64,000 nucleotides of DNA from Campylorhamphus procurvoides (taxonomy: Eukaryota > Chordata > Aves > Passeriformes > Dendrocolaptidae), in contig WBMV01000153.1 of NCBI GenBank assembly GCA_013396655.1, positions 312,119 through 376,118 on the forward strand, given 5' to 3'. Each line of letters opens with the position of its first letter. The first letter of the stretch is position 1. Under the pieces are notes generated by a model. The model saw only the letters and a list, made by a program, of their open reading frames with translations, was not told the DNA's origin and ran no database searches. Of the stretch, positions 26,246-36,000 are shown in pieces. A program made the translations under genes and the position numbers.

Positions 26246-29200
26246 GTGCTTTGTTGTCAAGCAAATTGTGAATTATTTTCAACAGGGTAGTATAAATTTA
26301 ATGTTACCAGTGCCAGAGTAAAAATTCTGAGAGGCAGTCAGCTATCTGAAGTAGCGAGCAAAATAGAATCACCATCCTGACACCATTCACTCTCCTAAAA
26401 ATAAGGGGTTGCAAAAATTTACTATTCTAAAATGTACCTGCAAGAACAGTGATTATCTGTAAATATTAATGCCTTGAGGAAAAGAAAGGGGGAAAAACAG
26501 AATGAATTTCTTTTGCAAATATTAGCAAAAGTCTTTTTCCCTTGTAATATTTGCATAAATGTTTCCATTCTTTAGTCTTGACTGACTAAGCCCAGGGTTA
26601 GTCATTGACTTACCAGTTCTGCTTCAGACTCAGAATGGGAATCTGAATTTGTAATAAATCTGAAGTGACATTTAAGGATACCTGGGGAACATCTGATTGT
26701 TAACATTTAAGAGTACTGTGCCTACAAGTGACACTGGTAGTTTGACAAGTGTCTGAATTTATCATTTCATTTATCTTGAATCGTACCTAGAAGTGGATTT
26801 AAAACCTTGATTGGAAAAATGCAGTAATAACAATAAAAAATGTGTAATACTGTGATTCCCTGAGCAGATGAGTCAACAGCTCACTGCTGCTCAAAGATCT
26901 CACCCCTGTAACTCCCTTATGTACAGTCCTGTCCCTTGTCCTTGTTATGGCACTTACTGGAGATGATTAAAAACACCACCACAAAAATATGTGGTTGGAT
27001 TTTCCCCCTGGTTTGTCTTTTACCAAGTGAACGAGTTAAATTATCTCAAAGTCCAATGAGTGCAAGCAGATCATAGGAGTGGGACTTCCCCAGCTTATCC
27101 AAAAGGAACTGGTAAATAAGCTCACCACGTTTCATGGAATGAGCTTTGACACAACATCCCTTTTCTCAGCAAGGCAGCTCTGTGACTTTGGAAGCTGACT
27201 TTCTGGAACAAAACCACGTTTGCTGCCTGCTAGCTGTGATGATTTCAGATCCTTGTAGGAGGGAAGCTGGCTTACATCACCAAAAGGAAGTTTCAGAAGC
27301 CAGTGACAATAAAGGCAGTAAATGATTTCCCCCTTCCAGTGTAGATCCAAGGCAGCATTTGTAGCAGTGACATTTGGGTGGAAACGTATCTTCTCAAAAC
27401 TACTAAAACAGTAAAAAAAAATAGCTTTATGGCATTATCTTGATGAATATTTAGAAACAAGGAAAGAAGTAGGACTGCAGGATTAGACCAGGCAACCTAA
27501 AATTCTACCTGCTGACTAGAGGTGCTACAGGGAAATTCAGTTACCTTCAAGAAGACAGATCTCTGTGTGTGACAGAGCTAACTGCACACAGATCTGTCAG
27601 GGAGAGCTGGCTCATGGTTCAGCTTTCCAGCAGGAAACATCATCAAAGTCTCACTGAAACTCATTTCTGTGTGGCACTGGGACAGCTAACAGAGTTTATA
27701 AGTCTGGAGTGATTAACTTTTTTCATGAGTCAGTATTAAACTATGTGTCCACATCAAACCTTAATATAGAATAATCTGAATTTATAAATACGTATGTGGA
27801 ACTAAATCCTATTTTTTAATTTTATTGAGAATGCACCATTCTAAAACAAAGCCTTTACTTTGATTAGGGATAAACCCCCAAAGAATATTTTTCCTACAAT
27901 TGTTTTATCTTGTTGGGATTCTAATCTGTTTCTGATATGCCCAGTGGTGGGGGGGAAGTACTTTTTTCAGTTTAAAAAGTTGTTTTTCCTTTGACGGTAA
28001 CACTTTACAGGCTAAATGAAGCAAGGCTGATTTCGTTATGTGGTACATCTGTGAACTCGTCTTGTATTATATTTGTGAACCAAACTTCAGATTCTAAAGC
28101 AGTAGGACTTACTTCACTTAGTTTACATTTCTAAATATACCTGGAGAGAATTAAAAAGAAAAAAATAGAAAATATGATGTGTGGAGTCAAGCCAAGAAAC
28201 TTCAAAATCCCTGAGGTCCATCTGCATTAATGTTTAATAAAACCAGTCTCAGGGAAGGTAGTCAGCCGTGTAATCAGAACTGCCAGCTGACAAACCCACC
28301 CTTGTCCTGCCCATTAATTAGGATTAATTTGCTACAGCTGAGTTACCCTGCTAGGGCTCTCTTAAAGTGCTTACAGAGGTAAGCAATATTTTTTTCCTTG
28401 TTAGACATTTTAAAGGACTTCTCTTGGTGGACCCTTGAAATTTAAGAAATTTCATGAAATTTTTCATCTGTCTCATTGTATTAAAAACAACTCAAAAACA
28501 GCCACTTTCAAGGGGAGAAGGAGACAAAGAGTCAAGAACTGCAAGAGTTCAGTCCCTTGACAAAGCACGAAGTATCCCATTGACTTCAGGGTCATGATGC
28601 CACTCACTGACTGAATGTGGCAGTTAAGGAGTAAATAAAAATCTGCATTTATTGGCACTGAAGTATCAAAAGCTAGACTGGAAGCTGCATGCCATGCTTT
28701 CTCACAGGATCAAGGTAGGACTGCTCCCTTCTGTTAAGTAGCTGCAGTGAAATCCATGATACTACTTGTATGTGTGGGAGAACTATACCTCTGATTTTGA
28801 TTTACTGTTAGACTCAGGGAAAATTGGCAACTTCTGCATCATCTCCTAAGCCTCCATCCCCTTGGCTTTACAGCAGAAGCACTCTTACCTTCCAGTGCTG
28901 GGATTCTTCCAGCTGCCACAAAGGAAACCGTAGCAAGTGTCACTGACTGAAGAGAGGGCAGAGATGTTCCTCAAGGCTGAGGGCAGCTGTGCACACAGCT
29001 GGCTGCTCTAGACAGGCAAACACAAAGGGTAAAACTACATTATTTTTCTGTCTGTTATGCTAATATCCTATGGGGAGCTGTACTGTTGGCACCAAGGGGA
29101 GACAACGAAGCACTCCAGCTTGGACCTCTCAAGTTTTAGGGAAGGTGCATGTCACAGCAGCTTTTAGAACTGGGCTAGGCCACAGGTGACTTTTGGGAAA

Positions 29201-32200
29201 TGGAAGGAATTTGCAACTGGATAAATAATGCTCAGCATTGATCAAGATCTTATCTTTCCCAAGTCAGAAGTCTACGCAATTTATTTCAGGATTGTGACTT
29301 AACACAAACAGGTTAATTCTCCAGGAATACAGGGCTCTCCGTTTCTCCTGGATTCCAACTGCTTTGCTACTGAATGTATTTCATGCTATTTTTACCTGAA
29401 AAAGAAAAAAGATTTGGGTAGAGAATTAGGACATTACTTCCTCTTATTTTCTTACTCAGTGGGACTTGCTTTTATTTAACCTGTAAAGGAATATATATGT
29501 ATCTTTGGAGAAGTATATCTTATATTTAGAATAATATATAAGAAACTGAATGACAAGGGGATAAATACATCAAAAGGATTTGGTATCCTAAATTCCATTT
29601 GTGATTTGATACCACCAGAATCCTGGGCTGTACTAATTTCCTTACAGTTTCTCTTATTTTTGTATTTTATATAATACATGGATGGTACTACCAATGCCAA
29701 CAAGAACAGATGCTCCCAGATATTTCTCCAGATCTCAATTCCCTCTTTCCAGTAATCCCTGGGTTTGCACTGCTGCTGCTTCTCTGAACTGGGAAAAGAT
29801 GGTACATGAGTACAGAAAAGGGTCTAACCAAGCACGATCCGGCTCCCTCTGTGCCTGCCATTTAGGTGGATTCACTTCAGCCCATTGAAAACTGAGCAGC
29901 TTCAAAACTCTGACTCCATTACAATGAAGTTTCCAGGTTTGGAATTGCCTTTGTGATCTGAGTGTGTCCCAAGTTCACAAATCCTAAAGAGTTAGGAAAA
30001 AAGAGCATGACAGAGAGTTCAGACTTTTAACTGAGAACAATTCACTACTGCCAGCACTTGGGTAAATCATCCATGTATTGTATAAAGTACGAACATGGAA
30101 ATATAAGTGTAATGCTTGTTATTAAAAGTGCAATTCAATGTACATGGTCACAACAAATGTTTACTTTTTTAATTGTTACAGAATTGTTTGGATCAGTACC
30201 TTGTTATCATTGTGTGAACAATGCCTTGTAAAATAAATGGAAATGGATAACAACATGGGAATAAGGTGCTTATTTTCCTAAGCCATTCACTTAAAGGACC
30301 AGCTTAAATCTGTTGGCTGGTAAAAGCAGCTGCTGTGTCAGGTTTTGTCACACAGGTCACACCAGCTGATTCTGTTCAAGCAGCTCTATTGCACCAGTGA
30401 CTCAGCAGATCAGCTGTCCAAAATGGGAGTGTGCTACTCAGCTAATTCCAACTCATTCCTTAGGGAAGCTGTTCACAAGGAGCTGTGCCAAGGAGCTAAC
30501 AGGTCACTCTGGTCCTCTGCTCCAAAGGCCAGGCTGAGGTTTCCGGTACAGAGAATGCTTTTCCTAAAGCTTGGTGATGCATAGCAGTGGGACAACAGTT
30601 GGTGGTGTTAAGGACTTCCCAGGAGGCGGCCATGAGGCAGCATGACTGTAGCAAGAGACACAGGGAGCAGAAAGAAACAGGAAGACACTGGAAACAGACT
30701 CCAGAGAGGCACAGCTGAGCAAGAACAGGACAGAGGGAATTTACCACAGTCAAAGTATCCAAACACTTTATAAAACCATTTTTCCACGTGAGCAACTGCT
30801 CTGGGATGTCTTTTCTATGACCTGAGATGAACAGCCGTTGTTCCCAGATAAATGGAAAAGCACCCAGCACTTCCAGGGAAGATAAGAAGGAAAGAGGGAG
30901 AAAAGCTGAAGATTAAATTTATCAGGCATAAAATTGTGTATTGATTTACCTCCACATCACTATCCAAAGTGTTTGTCAGGAGGGGAGGCAGCATCCAGAT
31001 GCTGCTGCAGCTTTGTGCAAAGCAGAGTTGTGTGGAGTTTGTTTCTACATAAGAGTGACAACTCTTCCACATGGAAGCTGCCACTCAAAGGGAAGTGCCA
31101 CGAGTGCTGAAATGCTCCTGATTTAAGCAATCTAAATAAACACTGTTTAAAAAAAAAGGCAAAAGAAGGCTCACTTAAAAATGCATTTATGTGGTAATGA
31201 AAGCAGCTTTTTCATCTAGAAAATGAATTACAAAGCAATACAAATTTAAATTGTAAAAATAAGACCACGACTTGTAATGTAAGACCACAACTGAGAGTGG
31301 AGAAACTCAGATTAGTATATAAGGAAAAAACCCCACAGAAAATGGTTTTTTTGTCTCAGTGGCTGTTCAAGAGAAAGATCATAAGGAAACAATTCCTGAA
31401 TAAGCAACTGCCCTTAACCAATTGAGGAAACATGCAACAGAATTAAATTCCAGTTGACCGTATTGTATTTTCTGGATAAAATCAACTATCTTGTCTCCAA
31501 ATGCTGTTCCTGAACATGGTTGGGCTTAAGCTTATTCCTGTGAAAATGAAACATAACTACAGTTAATTTTGCAGATCTTCCCTCAACTGCAGATCCTGAA
31601 GCACTTCAGCAGAGGTTTATAATAAACACCTCAGTACAACATCTGTTAAAACTGCTGTGAGGAATGCAGACTTAATCCTTGGCTTCAGGGTTTCTGTGAA
31701 TTCATCACATTTCTTCTTCCCTCCATACCTCTACAAAGTAAATCTCTTCACAGATTAATTCATTCCTGGATAGCCACTTTAGAAGAAAAAAAAAAACAAA
31801 GCCTAAGCACAAAGTCAGCAAATGAGCTGGCATTCCTCAATTTGGTAACAGAGGTGTTATAATTGGCACATTTTTTTAAAAGAAATTGACTTTCTAAATG
31901 CTGAAGGGCTGTGTCCTGCCTTGGCTTACACTTCATAAAGGACATCTAGAGACAAACGCTGCCTCCTCCACATTCCTACTGAAAGATTGACATTGCCTTA
32001 TTTATTTTTGTTTTTCTGGGAAATTTTAATGCCTGGCAGGGACCTGGATATAGAAACTTCTTTGTTGGTGCTGACAACGCTGATTTAGTAACAGTGGTAG
32101 AACCACCTTTTTCTTTCAAGGAGGAAAATGCTCAAAGAGGATTTTGGTAGCATTACACAGCTCTGCATTTTTACACACATAGAGCCAAATATTTTGTGAA

Positions 32201-32380
32201 TAAAAGCCGTATTTCCTTGTAGGTGGTTTGATATCTTCTCTTACTCCCCAGGTCACTGCCCAGGTACACGTTGTGACATTACAGGTTAGGAACACCTTCC
32301 CAGCAGGGACTTACACTCTGGTTTTGTTCCAGAAAGCTCACTGTGCACTGGTTGTGGGGGGCCCTAAGGCAGTGGATGTT
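26246..32380 (+). other. Spacer between RABGAP1L and CACYBP, possible extended 3' UTR
   Basis: No gene, CR1 or LTR was recognised in this AT-rich stretch. Further AATAAA hexamers occur at 28236-28241, 30232-30237 and 31135-31140. The one at 30232 sits in particularly UTR-like sequence and could end a long RABGAP1L 3' UTR isoform. A 16-bp perfect palindrome lies at 28447-28462, centred on CATG. Open frames are short and overlapping. Confidence 0.55.
30232..30237 (+). terminator. RABGAP1L: Candidate distal poly(A) signal
   Basis: An AATAAA hexamer lies at the end of a long AT-rich, repeat-free stretch with a T-rich upstream region. If used, it would make a RABGAP1L 3' UTR of about 5.5 kb. This is inferred from context only. 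Confidence 0.3.
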
Positions 32381-32505
32381 GGGAGAGCTGTGCCATTTGC
32401 CCAACTTCTGTTGGTTTTGGTTGGTTTTTTAACTGATGAAAGCTTAGAACTTGAAAGTTTACACCTTGCTGGAGTTACCTTGGAGGTCTCTTCCAACCTT
32501 TTCCA
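32381..32505 (+). repeat. Diverged repeat copy A (CR1-3'-end-like), upstream of CACYBP
   Basis: The block begins GGGAGAGCTGTGCCAT and includes a GGTTGGTTTTTTAA stretch. Near its end is CCTTGGAGGTCTCTTCCAAC, which resembles the CR1 3' tail. It is alignable by eye over about 120 bp with the block at 33166-33309 in the same orientation. Confidence 0.4.
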
Positions 32506-32776
32506 GGAAAATGAGGAGCAAACTCTGAACAGGGCACTTGGTTTGTAAGCATTGCTCCCTTTAAAGGCCAGGAACACACATTTCTTCACTCTTAACTCCT
32601 TATTAACTCCATCGCATCAACCTGGTATTTTTTTGCCTGAAGAAGGAAAAAAACCCGTTGTTTTGTGAAACTGCTTGAGGCCTTGACAGCCACGAGCTCT
32701 GTGGCATCCACCGTAAAATGACGGGCAGAGCTCCGATCCCCACAGGACAACGCGCTCCGGGCCCTCCTCACCCCCA

Positions 32777-32930
32777 GAGCCCGGGCTGGGAAAAGCTCCT
32801 GGTCCTTCCCATCCCTCAGAACTCGGGGATGGGAAAAGCGCCCGGACCCCCCCGTTCCTCAAAGCCCGGGGTGGGACCAGCCCCTGCTCCCCCTCCCCTC
32901 CCGGGGTGGGACCACCCCTCTGCCCTGAGG
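32777..32930 (+). repeat. Degenerate ~40-bp tandem repeat in the CACYBP promoter
   Basis: Four consecutive units start near 32777, 32819, 32862 and 32901. Each opens with a version of GCCCGGGGTGGGA and runs into a C/T-rich half, with spacings of 42, 43 and 39 bp; the last unit is shortened. The units differ by many substitutions, so this is an old or fast-diverging minisatellite. Confidence 0.6.
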
Positions 32931-32964
32931 GCGGGGCCGCCATGGCCGCGTCACTTCCCGCGCC

Positions 32965-32977
32965 GGAAGGTTCCAGA
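32965..32977 (+). promoter_or_regulatory. CACYBP: Heat-shock-element-like site
   Basis: GGAAGGTTCCAGA contains GAA-nn-TTC followed, after two bases, by GA, which approximates three alternating nGAAn pentamers. CACYBP is known to me as a heat-shock-responsive gene in mammals, so HSF1 binding here is plausible. The third pentamer is imperfect, and the left half also forms an ETS core. Confidence 0.4.
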
Positions 32978-32996
32978 CGGTGCAGCGGGAGCCGCC

Positions 32997-33017
32997 ATGG
33001 CCGCGGCGCGGGGCGAG
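32997..33017 (+). CDS. CACYBP: CACYBP exon 1 (coding part)
   Basis: Only seven codons (MAAARGE) precede the GAG/GTGAGG donor. The ATG has an optimal Kozak context (GCCGCCATGG) inside the CpG island. Confidence 0.92.
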
Positions 33018-36000
33018 GTGAGGCGGCATCGGGCCCTGAGGGGGCTTGGACCGGGCTGTGGGGCCCGGGGTGTCCCGGGGCGGCTCTGTGTGTGTGTGTG
33101 TGTGTCCGTCTTGGGNGGTGTGTGTATCCCGGTGCATCCCCGGCCGGGCTGCGGCGGGGCGTGTCGGGGGAGCTGTGCCATCCTCTCGGCCTCTGTGGGT
33201 TCCGGCTGGTTTGTTTGGTTTTTTTATTAAGTGATGGAGGTTTAGACGTTGAAAGCTTAAAGCATGTTAGAGTTCATGGCCTTGGAGGTCTTTTTCGGCC
33301 TTAATAGTCTTGTGCTCTGGGGTGGCCCTGCTTGAGCATCCCTGGCATCCCTTCCAGCCTGATCCATTCTGTCGTTTTGTGAATTAAAATCTTGTGATTC
33401 TGTGTATCCACAGAGTGGCCAGGGGGTGAGGAAAGAGTGGCTCTGTGTTCAGCGGGGAATGAAGTTAGTGGCCTGATAAACCTGAAACGTTTCTTTATGG
33501 GAGACTCATAAAGAGCTCAGCTGTGAGCCTTGGGCACCAGGAACTGCACCTAATATATATGTGATCTTTTGGATTTGATCCAGTTGCAGAAAGATTTGGA
33601 GGAGGTTAAAGAGCTGCTGACGAAAGCCACAAGGAAGCGGGTGTGTGATGTCCTGGTGGCAGAGAAGCACAGGCTGGAGATGGAAATCAAAAATCAGCCT
33701 CCGCCAAAGCCAAAAGATGCAGTAGAGGAAGAAAAGTCATCGCTGGGAGGGTACACGGTGAAAATAAACAATTATGGTAGGCTTATTTTTCCGACATCTT
33801 TCTGAAGAGAAGGCAGGGTGGTGTTACTGTGAGTTAGAGTTGCCATTTGTCATTATAACAAAACCATCCTAAGTGTTTGTATCATAATGGAGACCCCACT
33901 TTAAAAGCTCCCACATGTTTACTCTGCGATCCCAATCCCACTGGTATTTATTCTGTTTGTGTGACAGTGCTGGTGGGATGCATTAAGGATCCCTGGAGTA
34001 CCAACTGGTATTTTTCCATTGCCTAGTGCTTAACAGGAATGAATGAGAGAGCCTTGGCTTCTCTGCTTGCCACGTAGGTGAGAGGGGAGGGAATTGCTCA
34101 AGATACAGGGAGTAGGGGAAAAAGTGGGTCAAGGAAACTGCAGCAGTGTGGCAATAGACTTGCACAGCAGGAGCAGACAGCTGTTTCTGAGACCCCCTGC
34201 ACAGAGGGGTTGCTCTCCTTTCACCTCAGCTGACACATGGTTTTTCTTAGAATTTGCAGGAGTTAGGGAACAGGGCTACATGTAAAGACCTCCTTTTGCT
34301 CTCAAGTTATTCCTGAATAATTCATATTTTCCCTTTATCCCTCTGAAGGCTGTTTCAATAAGGCAGAGATTCTGGTCATTCTAGGGGAGTTTGTGGAGGG
34401 AGCTGGAATGGAATGCATGAAGCTTATGGAGAAAGTGGTAGAACTTAATCTCTGTTTTTTCACTTGCAGGTTGGGATCAGTCAGATAAGTTTGTTAAGAT
34501 TTACATCTCTTTAAATGGAGTCCAGAAGCTTCCAGCTGAGAACGTGCAGGTGAATTTCACAGAGAGGTGAGTTCACCTGGTTGTACCATAACAAGAACAC
34601 TGTTTGAAATGCAAGAGTGTTGAATCAACCCTTATTTCCCACCCATTTTTATCTTTTTTTAAACCTGAGCTGTATTAGCTTTTAGTAGCACTCAGGACAT
34701 ACCCTTCAGTACAAACTCTCCTTAGAGGGTATCAGGATGTTTTCATTTTGCAAGTGCTTGTTGCACCCCACCACACTTGACAGAATATCCAGTGTTATCC
34801 CTGGGGTTTTGATGCTGATAGAACTTAAATTTAAGGAAATATGTGAGTCCAAAGTTGTAGGAGATCAGTGAGGGAGAAAGGACCCTGAAGATCTTGATTT
34901 GTTGTGAAGTCAGGATTGGTCCTTTTAATTCCTTAGCGTTAAAGTTCAGCTGAACATTTGACAGCCTTGGGAATAAAGTAATTCAAGCCTGTTGACCTGC
35001 TTTCCCAAGAAGTACACCTGCTTTCCTAAGAAATAGGCCTGCTAAAGTGTTTTCAGATTGGAAATTGATTTTACAACAGTTGGAATCTTTGTGCCTTTCC
35101 TCCCTTCACTTTCTGTTCCCAGGTCATTTGATCTGCTGGTGAAGAATCTGAATGGAAAGAACTACACCATGACCTTCAACAACCTCCTGAAGCCCATCTC
35201 TGTGGAAGGCAGCTCTAGAAAGGTCTGTTACAGGCACCTTGTCTGTTAGAGATAATTTAGGTCCCCCACAAAGTATTATGTTCATTGCCTGACCCTAGTT
35301 CAGGAGACTTAGTCCTAACCTTCAATCCCTCCCTTCTACTGTAATGTCTCTGCACTTTGAATGTGATTCTTATTAATCTGTGATTGTCATAACTGTGGAA
35401 TTAGTCTTTGGAATCCTATTTTAAAAGATCATATCTGGATATTCTGTGATTTTTCTTTCTTTTTTAATAGGTCTCCAACTGGATTTCAGAAATAATTAAG
35501 CAGAAAATTCCCCCAGGCATGCATTTGCATCTTTGTGCTTTTAAATACCTCTGAGAAATTCTTTGCAATTTTAAGGTCTAAGAGATTTGTCAGCAGACCG
35601 AAATCTTGGGAAGCTTAAAGAGGCTTAATTCCCAAAGCAAAGTCTGAGACTTGCTCTGCCTGGGTATGGTTGTGTTGCTCCAGAATTGAACACTGGTGTC
35701 TGGTTTAGCCCCAGCTGGGGTTAACTCAGTCCCAGACAAGGACATCAGTAACATTTTACTGTTGCTGGCTGTAACTGGCCATAATCCATACTCTGCGACT
35801 TGTAGCACCTTTCCAGCCTTAGGGAGGTGTTACATACCTCAGGTGTGTTATGTGCTGCACTTGGTGACATCAGGTGTGAAGAAATGATGGTTCCATTTGA
35901 AATTGCCCTAGAACTTGGACAGTGAAATTAAAACAGCTGAAATAAATGAGAGTGATGCTCGGGTGGTTTTTTAACATGGCCTGAAATTGAACAGTGGTCA

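Larger units (their letters stand above)
32942..33017 (+). other. Upstream ATG / short overlapping uORF candidate in CACYBP exon 1
   Basis: An ATG at 32942-32944 has the same strong context (GCCGCCATGGCCGCG) as the main start 55 bp downstream, but in a different frame. Following the splice to exon 2, this frame would run 25 codons in exon 1 and stop after about eight more (at a TAA early in exon 2). It matters only if transcription begins upstream of 32942. Confidence 0.4.
32690..33200 (+). promoter_or_regulatory. CACYBP: CpG island promoter of CACYBP
   Basis: Sequence around the first exon is strongly GC- and CpG-rich, in contrast to the AT-rich flanks, and no TATA box is obvious. A GC box (GGGCGGGGC) lies at 32929-32937. 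An ETS core (CCGGAAG) lies at 32963-32969, merging into a heat-shock-element-like site. The transcription start cannot be placed from sequence. The island also carries a degenerate tandem repeat at 32777-32930. Confidence 0.75.
33018..33583 (+). other. CACYBP: CACYBP intron 1
   Basis: The intron holds the end of the CpG island, a (TG)n tract at 33087-33105, one undetermined base (N) at 33116, and repeat copy B at 33166-33309. No coding sequence is seen. Confidence 0.85.

Noticed and set aside
28447..28462. Perfect 16-bp palindrome centred on CATG
   Set aside because: It is AT-rich and short. Such palindromes are expected by chance in low-complexity sequence.
32718..33304. Long alanine/glycine/proline-rich frames across the CACYBP CpG island
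   Set aside because: CpG islands are stop-poor. These frames run through the promoter, exon 1 and intron 1, and do not follow the spliced CACYBP frame.
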